Assembly (NCBI GenBank): GCA_021781475.1
Contig: JAJXWT010000009.1
Location: 1-36,896 of the forward strand
Direction: 5' to 3'
DNA from: a bacterium
GTDB lineage: Bacteria > Patescibacteriota > Saccharimonadia > Saccharimonadales > Saccharimonadaceae
Length of the DNA stretch: 36,896 bases
Part shown: positions 28,881-36,896 of the stretch, piece by piece
How the letters are laid out: each line of letters opens with the position of its first letter
Position numbering within the stretch: position 1 is the stretch's first letter
Notes under the pieces: generated by a model
Seen by the model: only the letters and a program-made list of their open reading frames with translations
Told to the model about the DNA's origin: nothing
Databases searched by the model: none
Program-made: the position numbers and the translations under genes

Positions 28881-29975
28881 ATGAGTGTATTCACTAGGGT
28901 AGGGGAACCATTTCGACGTACTGGGCAGTGGGTAAAAAACCACCGCCTACATACGATTGTCACCGTTGGCGTTGTGCTAATTGCGGGCGCCGGTGCCTCC
29001 ACCTACTTTTTACTCAGCGCACCATTGCCACTGCCAAAGGTGCAGCCTATTGCCGTTGCGCCAAAACCCAAACCGCCAGCACCAAAGTATTACAGCTTGC
29101 TCGATGGCACCCAGGTAGCAAGCCAAAGCGACCTTACCGCGCCCGTGACCGCCATTATGATTGAAAACACCCCCCAGGCGCGCCCGCAAAGCGGCCTCAA
29201 ACAGGCGCAGGTGGTCTACGAAGCCATCGCCGAAGGTGGCATCACCCGCTTTATGGCGCTGTACCAGCAAAACAAGCCGCAAATGATTGGCCCTGTGCGT
29301 AGCCTGCGTATGTACTACCTTGATTGGGCAGCGCCATACCACCCCAGTATCGTGCACGTGGGCGGCAGTTTATATTCGTTGCAAGATGTCAGCAACGGCA
29401 ACTACCGCAATATTGATATTGAACACTACGCTGGTGCCAGCTGGCGCGCCACCGACCGCTACGCCCCGCACAACGTGTACACCACCTTTGCTCGGCTCGA
29501 TGCCCTTAACAGCAAACTCGGCTACACCAGCAGTACCTTTACGAGTTTTCCGCGCGTCGATGGCCAACCGGCCGCCACGCCCAACGCCAGCACCATTAAC
29601 GTACACATGAGCGGCCCGCTGTACGATTCGCAGTACCTGTACAACCCCGCCACCAATAACTACAACCGCTACCAAGACGGCGCGCCCCACCTGGACCGCG
29701 AAGATGGCCAAATAAGCCCCAGCGTTGTGGTCGTGCTAAAAGTAAATATGACCCTGGTAATGCAAGATGGCTACCGCGAAGATATCACCACCACAGGCAG
29801 CGGCGAAGCCGACATATTCCAAAATGGCACCGTGCAAACCGCCACCTGGAGCAAGGCCGGCCGCATGGACCCATTGCAGCTACTCGACAAAAATGGCCAA
29901 CCGATCAGCCTGGTGCGTGGCCAAACCTGGATTGTCGCGCTGCCAAACAGCGTAGGGACAGTGTCGTGGCAGTAA
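28881..29975 (+). CDS. DUF3048 (YerB-like) domain protein
   Basis: VTAIMIENTPQARPQSGLKQAQVVYEAIAEGGITRFMALYQ…IGPVRSLRMYYLDWA. Confidence 0.85.
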   Translation: MSVFTRVGEPFRRTGQWVKNHRLHTIVTVGVVLIAGAGASTYFLLSAPLPLPKVQPIAVAPKPKPPAPKYYSLLDGTQVASQSDLTAPVTAIMIENTPQARPQSGLKQAQVVYEAIAEGGITRFMALYQQNKPQMIGPVRSLRMYYLDWAAPYHPSIVHVGGSLYSLQDVSNGNYRNIDIEHYAGASWRATDRYAPHNVYTTFARLDALNSKLGYTSSTFTSFPRVDGQPAATPNASTINVHMSGPLYDSQYLYNPATNNYNRYQDGAPHLDREDGQISPSVVVVLKVNMTLVMQDGYREDITTTGSGEADIFQNGTVQTATWSKAGRMDPLQLLDKNGQPISLVRGQTWIVALPNSVGTVSWQ

Positions 29976-31501
29976 CGCGTAGCCAGCCCATGGTCAAGGA
30001 TTTTTGGCCGCACTACAGGCGCCGCATGTTGCTAGGGGCCATAGGTATGGGCGTACTACTGGCGGTTGTTGTACTGCTGGCAGTTGTCGTGACCACTGGC
30101 ATACCCGAAGAATCACTCAGTTTTGCCGCCCTTGTTGTGGCACTTTTTGCTGGAGCAATCAGCATGAATATTATTTTGGTGCATTTAGTTACCGTGCCCC
30201 TCAAAACTATCAGCGACGCCCTTACGCATATATCGGGCGAACCAAGCACTGTTGTGCCGCCCAACCCTAACGCCGAGCACTTTGCGCGCAGCGGCCTAAA
30301 ACCCCTTTTGCAATTAATGTACAAATCAGCGGCAGCTGACAAAACCACAAAAAAGCCCAACAGTAGCGCCGGTAGCCTTATTAACCGCGCCCTTAGCAAT
30401 ACCAAGGCCGGGATCGCTGTGCTAACTGCCACCGGCGCATTGCAGTATGCCAACGAAAGCACGCCAATCAGTGTAACCACCGACGGCGCAAAAAACCTTG
30501 AACTCGTGTTCGACGAACACGATACGCTTGAGCAGTGGCTACAAAACGTGCGTGACACCCAGGTGCATGCCGAAAAAGTCTGGCAACGCGTGCCCAATAA
30601 AATTGTTGGCGAAGAAAACCGGCGGATTTTTGACATTGCCGCCACGTTTGAAAAGGGCAGCGAAGCCGAGGTGGTGCTAGTGCTATTTGACCACACAGAT
30701 ATTTACCAGCCCGAAGATGATGCCCTGGACTTTATTTCGTTTGCCGCCCACGAACTGCGCGGCCCCATTACTGTTATCCGCGGCTACCTCGATGTTTTAA
30801 CACTCGAAACCGAAAACCTGCTGCAGCCCGACCAGCAAGAACTACTAAAACGCCTGGTGGTAAGCGCCAGCCGGCTAAGCGGCTACATTAACAATATTTT
30901 GAACGCCAGCCGCTACGACAGGCGCCACCTGCAGCTCCACCTAACCGAAGATACCATGGCCGCCGTGTACGAAGGCATTAACGATGACATGCAGCTGCGC
31001 GCCACAAGCCAAAACCGGCTCCTTAGCGTCGATATCCCTAATAATTTACCTACGATTGCTGCTGACCGCTCCAGCTTATCCGAAGTTTTGGGTAACCTAA
31101 TCGACAACGCTATAAAATATTCCAACGAAGGCGGCTTAGTAAACGTACAAGCCCTGCAAGATGGCGATTTTGTTAAAGTCACCGTCACCGACCACGGCAT
31201 TGGTATGCCCGGCAGTGTTATGGGCAGCCTGTTCCACAAGTTTTACCGCAGCCACCGCAGCCGCGAAACCGTGGCCGGCACCGGCATTGGCCTGTATATT
31301 AGCAAAGCAATTATTGAAAGCCACGGCGGACAAATTGGCGTCACCAGCACCGAAGGCCAGGGGAGCACCTTTTGGTTCAGCGTGCCCACCTATGCCAGTG
31401 TTAAAGACAAGCTGCTAGCTGGCGGCAACACCAACACCGGCGCTAACATGATCACCACCGGCGGCAGCTGGATTAAAAACCACTCCATGTACAGTGGCTA
31501 G
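29966..31501 (+). CDS. Membrane sensor histidine kinase (GTG start)
   Basis: FAAHELRGPITVIRGYLDVL H-box; NLIDNAIKYS; GTGIGLYISKAIIESHGG. Confidence 0.92.
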   Translation: MAVTRSQPMVKDFWPHYRRRMLLGAIGMGVLLAVVVLLAVVVTTGIPEESLSFAALVVALFAGAISMNIILVHLVTVPLKTISDALTHISGEPSTVVPPNPNAEHFARSGLKPLLQLMYKSAAADKTTKKPNSSAGSLINRALSNTKAGIAVLTATGALQYANESTPISVTTDGAKNLELVFDEHDTLEQWLQNVRDTQVHAEKVWQRVPNKIVGEENRRIFDIAATFEKGSEAEVVLVLFDHTDIYQPEDDALDFISFAAHELRGPITVIRGYLDVLTLETENLLQPDQQELLKRLVVSASRLSGYINNILNASRYDRRHLQLHLTEDTMAAVYEGINDDMQLRATSQNRLLSVDIPNNLPTIAADRSSLSEVLGNLIDNAIKYSNEGGLVNVQALQDGDFVKVTVTDHGIGMPGSVMGSLFHKFYRSHRSRETVAGTGIGLYISKAIIESHGGQIGVTSTEGQGSTFWFSVPTYASVKDKLLAGGNTNTGANMITTGGSWIKNHSMYSG

Positions 31502-31522
31502 TGGCTGGGTTATACTAAGCTT

Positions 31523-31894
31523 ATGGCAATCAAAAACATCTTAGTCATCGAAGACGACCGCTTTATTGGTGAAATGTACGTGCGCAGCCTGCTGCACCAA
31601 GGTTATACCGTTGACTGGATGATAGACGGCTCCGACGGCTTAGTTGCCGCCCAAAACAAGCCCTACGACCTTATTTTGCTCGATATTATGTTGCCCGAAG
31701 TCCGTGGCACCGACATTTTAAAAGCCCTTAAAAAGTCGCAAAACAATGCCTCGGCCCAGGCAAAAATTATCATTATGACCAACTTTGACCAAGATGCCGA
31801 CAGCCGCGCCGCCATGGAACACGACGCCGACGGCTACCTGATTAAAGCCGAAATTACCCCGCGCAAGCTCCTCGAGCTCATCGGGCAGCTGTAA
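31523..31894 (+). CDS. Response regulator receiver-only protein
   Basis: ILVIEDDRFIGEMY…YDLILLDIMLPEVRG…IIMTNF…YLIKAEITP. Confidence 0.93.
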   Translation: MAIKNILVIEDDRFIGEMYVRSLLHQGYTVDWMIDGSDGLVAAQNKPYDLILLDIMLPEVRGTDILKALKKSQNNASAQAKIIIMTNFDQDADSRAAMEHDADGYLIKAEITPRKLLELIGQL

Positions 31895-31937
31895 TCTGGA
31901 CACGTGGCCGCTTTTTTGGTAGTATAAGCAAGACTTT

Positions 31938-32014
31938 GGCCCCTTCGTCTAGTGGTCCAGGACGTCTGGTTCTCATCCAGAAAATCGCGGGTTCGACTCC
32001 CGCAGGGGTCACCA
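31938..32014 (+). tRNA. tRNA-Glu (anticodon CTC), CCA encoded
   Basis: GGCCCCTTCGTCTAGTGGTCCAGGAC GTCTGGTTCTCATCCAGA…GGGTTCGACTCCCGCAGGGGTCACCA. Confidence 0.93.
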
Positions 32015-32053
32015 TATAAAGAGCGTCACCTCGTGTGGCGCTTTTTATATGGT
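32011..32053 (+). terminator. Long terminator hairpin starting at the tRNA-Glu 3' ACCA
   Basis: ACCATATAAAGAGCGTCAC/GTGGCGCTTTTTATATGGT. Confidence 0.75.
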
Positions 32054-32159
32054 GCGCTTCTCGCCAGAGAGCCCAAACTAGGGACTACTACAGCAAGAAA
32101 CAAGACAGGGAAGCCTACTCGCCCGAACGCAACACAGCTATAACCCAGTTATACCCCGA

Positions 32160-32195
32160 CTATTAAAGCGCCACCGCAAGGTGGCGCTTTAATAG
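32160..32195. terminator. Perfect 16-bp hairpin with GCAA loop
   Basis: CTATTAAAGCGCCACC-gcaa-GGTGGCGCTTTAATAG. Confidence 0.75.
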
Positions 32196-32208
32196 TGCAC
32201 TGAGCCGA

Positions 32209-32388
32209 TTACTTATGGTTCATTAACCAAATAAACGCACCGGTAGACAGCACTATGATGGCGTAGAACAGGGCCAGCCCTACTGGCGAGCCCCAGCTAA
32301 ACCACGAGCCCCATGCACGCCAGTTCTTCATATGCTGATGCTGGTGCTGCTGCCAATCAAATTCCGGCATGTTGTCGTGTTTTTCCAT
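32209..32388 (-). CDS. Small single-TM protein (59 aa), below the ORF-track cutoff
   Basis: MEKHDNMPEFDWQQHQHQHMKNWRAWGSWFSWGSPVGLALFYAIIVLSTGAFIWLMNHK*; AAAGGGTG SD; TATAAT upstream; terminator downstream. Confidence 0.75.
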   Translation of the reverse strand: MEKHDNMPEFDWQQHQHQHMKNWRAWGSWFSWGSPVGLALFYAIIVLSTGAFIWLMNHK

Positions 32389-32447
32389 GTAACACCCTTT
32401 GTTTACTAATTATATAAGCCAGCATTTCGACCATTACGCCGACTGCT

Positions 32448-32489
32448 CGTTAGCGAATACCACGTTCCCTGGTGTTATGAGCGATAACG
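32448..32489. other. Two-tier hairpin in divergent intergenic region
   Basis: CGTTAGCG-AATACCA-cgttccc-TGGTGTT-atgag-CGATAACG (7/8 outer pairs, 7 inner with one G-T). Confidence 0.5.
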
Positions 32490-32606
32490 GGGCTGTCGTA
32501 GGGTGGATTTATATCAATGTTATAGTAGCACACCTTGCAAAGTTGCGCATGACGCATAGTGGTTACGGTTTACATGCCCAGCGACTGGGTTTAAAATGGT
32601 GGAATT

Positions 32607-33059
32607 ATGGCAAACCTAGAACACGGTGGCTTATGCAACCAGGCAGAATATCAGCGCACATTTAACGAGCGCCTAAAAGAAGGGGATATTACCGACGCCC
32701 AAATTTTAATGTTCTTTTTACGCCTAAAACAGCACGCAGAGGCATTAAAAATTCCTGTTATTGCTCGGTCGATACCCCATCATATCGGACAATTTACAGT
32801 TGAAGTAACTGCTATAGACGAAGACCTTCAACCGTTAAGAGACTGGACACCCGCAGAGGGTGAGTTGGCGAATGGCATTTGGAATGTCAACGATCCTGCA
32901 AATCGCATTTATTATGCAGAAGATACCCACAAGATTCCCTGCTACGATGGTATCTTTGCGGCATACGACGACGGCATCGGCATGAGCGATTTTGAGCGCG
33001 AGCTTGTTGGCGCCGGCGCCCTAGGTGGCATGAGCGACCTTAGCTCATTCAAGTTGTAG
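32607..33059 (+). CDS. Hypothetical protein (150 aa)
   Basis: Intergenic long ORF, balanced composition. Confidence 0.65.
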   Translation: MANLEHGGLCNQAEYQRTFNERLKEGDITDAQILMFFLRLKQHAEALKIPVIARSIPHHIGQFTVEVTAIDEDLQPLRDWTPAEGELANGIWNVNDPANRIYYAEDTHKIPCYDGIFAAYDDGIGMSDFERELVGAGALGGMSDLSSFKL

Positions 33060-33066
33060 GTTGTTA

Positions 33067-33882
33067 CTATATCGCGTTTTCAAATGCCCTTGCAGCGCTG
33101 GGTGAGTATTGGTTCGCGTAGGTAACAACATCGTCAATATCTGCCTCAATATCCCATTTAAGCCTCGCGGCCTGTTTAAATGCAAACGCGCCAACAAGGG
33201 CGCCAACTTGCATGCGCGTGCGCTCTTGGGCGCGCAGTTCACCGGGTGTAAAGGATTTGATCGTATCATCAAAATTGTCTATGCGTTCTGCCAATTTATC
33301 TTGCAGCTGCCCAAGGGCGTCAATTTTGCTAGCCCGCGAATCGGTTATTTGCGCAAGGCTCGGCTGCAAGTCAATTGGGAACCTCAGCCAATCGCTCGCA
33401 ACTTGTAAAAGGGTGGGCTTACGGAGCAATAGCCACGCACCACCATCTTTTTTGCCGCTTGTTCTGCGAACCTCTGGTTTAAACCCGGCAGCCATGACCT
33501 CGGCCCAGTATTCATGAAAACCTGGTTGTATTTCATGGTCATTTTCAATCACGCCGCCGTTCGCATGGCCGTATTCCGTAAAAACATCCATACTTGGCTC
33601 GTCTGCTTGTTTTGTATTCCCAAGGCGAACCGTAAAAATACTGGGCCGCACAACTTCCGCACCAGGGTTATTGGCGAGCGTGTGTTCATAAAAATCCTCA
33701 ATACCATCCAAAATAGCAAACCGGCCAAGCTGTAAAATCCGACCAAGCTCATGGGCGTTTACCCGTAGTTCGCTCTTGCTCGCGCCAGGCAATACGTCCG
33801 CGCGCAGCGTGCAGCCTTGCACCGTTAAGAAATTGCTCCGCAGGGCAACGCCATCAGGCGTGAACTCTCTATTCTTTACCAC
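33067..33882 (-). CDS. Hypothetical protein; GTG start 6 nt after TATAAT preferred over upstream start at 33930
   Basis: Long ORF; TATAAT-tatgtt-GTG. Confidence 0.65.
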   Translation of the reverse strand: MVKNREFTPDGVALRSNFLTVQGCTLRADVLPGASKSELRVNAHELGRILQLGRFAILDGIEDFYEHTLANNPGAEVVRPSIFTVRLGNTKQADEPSMDVFTEYGHANGGVIENDHEIQPGFHEYWAEVMAAGFKPEVRRTSGKKDGGAWLLLRKPTLLQVASDWLRFPIDLQPSLAQITDSRASKIDALGQLQDKLAERIDNFDDTIKSFTPGELRAQERTRMQVGALVGAFAFKQAARLKWDIEADIDDVVTYANQYSPSAARAFENAI

Positions 33883-33959
33883 AACATAATTATATAATAT
33901 TTGCCAACTTATTGGTATGGGGGCGCTCACTAGCTGGCCGGGGGCCTTTGCGGGCCCGT

Positions 33960-35222
33960 TTATGCCGCGAGTGCCAGGCTTAGCTCGGACACATAGCGGC
34001 CCATGCCGCCTGCGTCTTTATACCAATCGTTATATAGCGCCAATAAAATCATGGCTTGGTCTAACACAAGGTAGGCGTCTGACATTTTGCCGTTGGCGGT
34101 ATCCACGGCATCACAAATTCCAAACCCCGGTTTGTTATACCCTGGGTAGCGTTCGCAATCTTGCATGGTGCTTGCAATGACCTGCTCGCGCGCAAAGGGC
34201 AGCGCAAGCAACTTTGCGTGCGCAGTAATAACAGTACCCGCAGGGTAGCCACCCTCTGCTGCATTCGCCGGTACGCCTAGCTCTTTGTAGCCATCTGGCG
34301 TACGGCACACCGACACACCCCAGCTGCCATTAAGGTACCGTTGGCCATACTCTATTTGGTTTTGAATATGCTCGCGCTGGGCATATTCTATTTCGCCAGG
34401 CTCGCCTTGGGTTAAAAATAAGCGGGGCATTAAATCTTCGAACATACTGCCACCCCAGCTTTTTATTGCGCCAGTTTTAGCCTGTGCAGACTGCGGCTTG
34501 CCAGCTGGCGCAAAACGGCCAAGCTGGTTAAAGTGGCTGGGCTCAATTTTTCCCTTGCTCATGGCAATATAGCTGGCTATGCGTGTTTCCGAAAGCAACA
34601 TATCGTTATGGTAGTTCGAAAACTGGCCCAGGCTGCTATTGTAATGGCCGTAAAATAAGTTCTTTTTTCTGTCAAAAAGCCGGGTTATATCCATTGCATC
34701 TAGCAGGGCTGCCGCCCGGGTGCTTTGTTCGCCACAGCCGGCATTTTTTAATATCAGCAGCCCAGTATACGCCCACCCGCCCTCAATCGTAGATATAATT
34801 TTGCCTTCTGGTGGGGTAATGGCCGCCCCGGTGTTGGTGTCGTACCAGTTATAAAAAAGTCCGTTGTCGTTTTCTAGCCGCTCAAGCGTCATTAACATAG
34901 CGCCGGTGGTCGCGTTTGTGTGTTCGGCAGTATGCAGCCCCATGTCGCGCATGGCAACTAAACTCGCAAAAGTCAGCCCGATATTAGTTGGCGAGGTTAT
35001 TGTTTTTGCAACGAGGTTGCCGTTACTAAGCACCAGCGTGTCATTAGGCAGGTGAGTGGGTGTGTCAATAAGCTTATCAATGCACTCGGCTGTGTCGGCG
35101 GTTAGCTGGGCACAAAATTCATATTCTTTTAGGCGCTCGTTATCCTCGGCTACAATCGTTTGGTAATCGCCAGCAGGGTAGCTGCTAAACGTTCGGGTTT
35201 CTGGGTTTTTTGTCTGCCTCAT
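33960..35222 (-). CDS. DUF3131-like / (alpha/alpha)6-barrel glycosidase-like protein
   Basis: TSPTNIGLTFASLVAMRDMGL…LERLENDNGLFYNWYDTNTG…ISTIEGGWAYTGLLIL. Confidence 0.65.
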   Translation of the reverse strand: MRQTKNPETRTFSSYPAGDYQTIVAEDNERLKEYEFCAQLTADTAECIDKLIDTPTHLPNDTLVLSNGNLVAKTITSPTNIGLTFASLVAMRDMGLHTAEHTNATTGAMLMTLERLENDNGLFYNWYDTNTGAAITPPEGKIISTIEGGWAYTGLLILKNAGCGEQSTRAAALLDAMDITRLFDRKKNLFYGHYNSSLGQFSNYHNDMLLSETRIASYIAMSKGKIEPSHFNQLGRFAPAGKPQSAQAKTGAIKSWGGSMFEDLMPRLFLTQGEPGEIEYAQREHIQNQIEYGQRYLNGSWGVSVCRTPDGYKELGVPANAAEGGYPAGTVITAHAKLLALPFAREQVIASTMQDCERYPGYNKPGFGICDAVDTANGKMSDAYLVLDQAMILLALYNDWYKDAGGMGRYVSELSLALAA

Positions 35223-35319
35223 TACGCGCCACCGGCTTTCTGTTAGCCTGTTATAGCACACAAAGGTGCGAGTGGCCACTTTAATATTAAATAGCTCACG
35301 CTTTTTAATGCGCGGCCGG

Positions 35320-35739
35320 CTAGGCAAGTGGTATGGGAAAGCTCGCTACGAACTTTGCCAGCTGGTTTGGGTCTTTTTTCAAATCCACTTTAATCCAGTT
35401 ATCTAGTACGCCATGCGCAAGCAAATCAGCCTTTTCGGCATAAAACAAACCATCGTCAAACCACAAAAATGGCTTGGTAAAATCAATTCCGCGCGTTTTT
35501 GCCGTTTGCCATGTTGTCGGCTTGATCTTTTTCATCAGCTCTACCGTTTCGGCGTCAAACAGGTGACCGATGTGCTTTAGCGGCACGCTCGCATCGCCGT
35601 TACAATGTGTCGTCAGCCAATACGTACTATCTGGATATTTTTTTAGCACGGTTGCTAAAAATTCTTTGGCGTAATTGGCAGGCGTCAGGTCATTCGCCAA
35701 CAGCACGCCGTCGATATCTAAGTAAACATCACGTTCCAT
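35320..35739 (-). CDS. HAD-like hydrolase (DIDGVLL)
   Basis: MERDVYLDIDGVLLANDLTPANYAKEFL; TATAAT 7 nt before ATG. Confidence 0.65.
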   Translation of the reverse strand: MERDVYLDIDGVLLANDLTPANYAKEFLATVLKKYPDSTYWLTTHCNGDASVPLKHIGHLFDAETVELMKKIKPTTWQTAKTRGIDFTKPFLWFDDGLFYAEKADLLAHGVLDNWIKVDLKKDPNQLAKFVASFPIPLA

Positions 35740-35956
35740 ATTTGCTATTATACGGCCTTCCCAAAATGAATATAGCAAGTGTATACTTTTACTATCTCAA
35801 ACGGGTACATAGTCGCAGATATTAACAACCGCGCGCCTGCATACTTAATTCAATAATGTTTACTAAGTGCCTCGCAGAAGAGCTGGGCGCTGCAATACCC
35901 CACTAATTCATAAGTATGCGCTATTTGAAGCTCAGCAATAGAAACGTTTGCTAAGG

Positions 35957-35981
35957 AAAAGGGCGCCGTTACAGCGCCCTT
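35957..35981 (-). terminator. Terminator of the 36007-36585 gene
   Basis: AAGGGCGC-tgtaacg-GCGCCCTTTTCC on minus strand. Confidence 0.7.
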
Positions 35982-36006
35982 GGCTTCTCCTTTCATGAAT
36001 TGGGGG

Positions 36007-36585
36007 TTACAAATCCTTTGGGTTGCCGTATAGCAACAGGTTGTCGACCCACTTTGGCGGATCCTTTTCGCGCTTGACAGCCCAGCGTGCGTGCAGCAGC
36101 AGGCGGAAGGCAATAAAGGCGCCAAAAAGGTACGCAACTGCTATCTGCTGGTTATTCTGCTGCAGTTCAAAATCGCCGGCACCATGGGCCGCACCATACA
36201 GCAGAGTGATAATGGGGTTACTGTAGCAGCAAACTAGTGTAGTGGCTACTAGCACGAACTGCCATAAAGCCAAAAACAAGGTAATTTTTTGCCGCTCGCT
36301 TTTTGCCGCAAAAAACGGCACGTCGAACGTGAGCCCCATTAAGCCCACCGAAAACGCATACGACACCGCCACCGGAAAGCACACAAGTGCCAGCCAGCCC
36401 AGCACGTGCGTGTGATCGTGGCCACTCAGGATCAGCCCCATCAACGGAACAAACCCTAATGCCAAGGACTGGACCTGCAAAAAGGCGCCCCGCACGGGGT
36501 ATAAACTGCCTACGAGCAGGTACACAACAATCATGATTCCACCGCCAGCAGCCAAGGCGTAATCAAAGATATGCCAAATGGTCAT
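36007..36585 (-). CDS. Multi-pass membrane hypothetical protein
   Basis: MTIWHIFDYALAAGGGIMIVVYLLVG…; GAGGTG SD. Confidence 0.7.
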   Translation of the reverse strand: MTIWHIFDYALAAGGGIMIVVYLLVGSLYPVRGAFLQVQSLALGFVPLMGLILSGHDHTHVLGWLALVCFPVAVSYAFSVGLMGLTFDVPFFAAKSERQKITLFLALWQFVLVATTLVCCYSNPIITLLYGAAHGAGDFELQQNNQQIAVAYLFGAFIAFRLLLHARWAVKREKDPPKWVDNLLLYGNPKDL

Positions 36586-36734
36586 ACACACCTCGTGGGG
36601 GTAGGTTTTCAATGTTAAGGTGAGAAGCAGCCATATGTTAGTATTTTTATTTGTTTTTGTCAACTTTAATGGGCCCCAGGTGCGCCACGTGCCAGTGTAG
36701 GTGGGTTATTTTTTATTTTGTTACAAAAAACCTG

Positions 36735-36763
36735 TTGACAAGCCGCTTATGTTTTGCTATGGT
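36735..36763 (+). promoter_or_regulatory. Consensus-like sigma70 promoter
   Basis: TTGACA - 17 nt - TATGGT. Confidence 0.65.
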
Positions 36764-36769
36764 GGCAGT

Positions 36770-36896
36770 AGGTAAGATATATCGACAAAAAGAAATACCT
36801 TACAAAAATAGGCAACGTAAACCAAAAGAATACGAAGCCACGAGATATTTCCACCTTGCAAGGGGAATAAAATAACCGGCCTGATCAGCTGGTTAT
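36770..36896 (+). ncRNA. Candidate small RNA ending in a hairpin at the window edge
   Basis: Consensus promoter upstream; ATAACCGGCctgatcaGCTGGTTAT hairpin at 36872-36896; no good ORF. Confidence 0.35.

Noticed and set aside
31952-32143. 63-aa ORF over tRNA-Glu
   Set aside because: Starts inside the tRNA and crosses its terminator.
36651-36875. 74-aa ORF at right edge
   Set aside because: Spans the strong promoter and has an implausible N-terminus; the short MVAVGK… portion overlaps the -10 box.

Overview
The 36.9 kb window looks like a compact Candidatus Saccharibacteria/CPR-type chromosome, judged from gene style only. Main content: (i) a minus-strand F-type ATP synthase operon (atpI-B-E-F-H-A-G-D-C, 76-6545); (ii) a predicted cell-surface protein combining a pseudopilin-like N-terminus, RCC1-like repeats and a ricin-B-like lectin region (6768-9212); (iii) glutaredoxin and an ABC-F ATPase; (iv) an accessory island (about 11.4-15.9 kb) with a retron-type reverse transcriptase preceded by about 560 nt of hairpin-rich apparently noncoding sequence with its own promoter, two small ORFs each followed by near-identical copies of a structured terminator element, a ParB/Srx-fold-like protein and an HNH nuclease; (v) housekeeping and envelope genes: smpB, two divergent GT4 glycosyltransferases, exonuclease III, a MazG-like protein, an NAD(P)HX-dehydratase-like protein, tRNA-Leu(CAA), sortase, a PEGA protein, HAD phosphatase, gltX, DUF3048, a histidine kinase/response regulator pair, tRNA-Glu(CTC), and several hypotheticals. 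The strongest candidate for an undescribed system is the RT plus structured leader. A second global signal is widespread probable leaderless transcription, with a -10 box about 6-8 nt before the start codon. All homology calls are from reading motifs by eye; no searches or folding programs were run.
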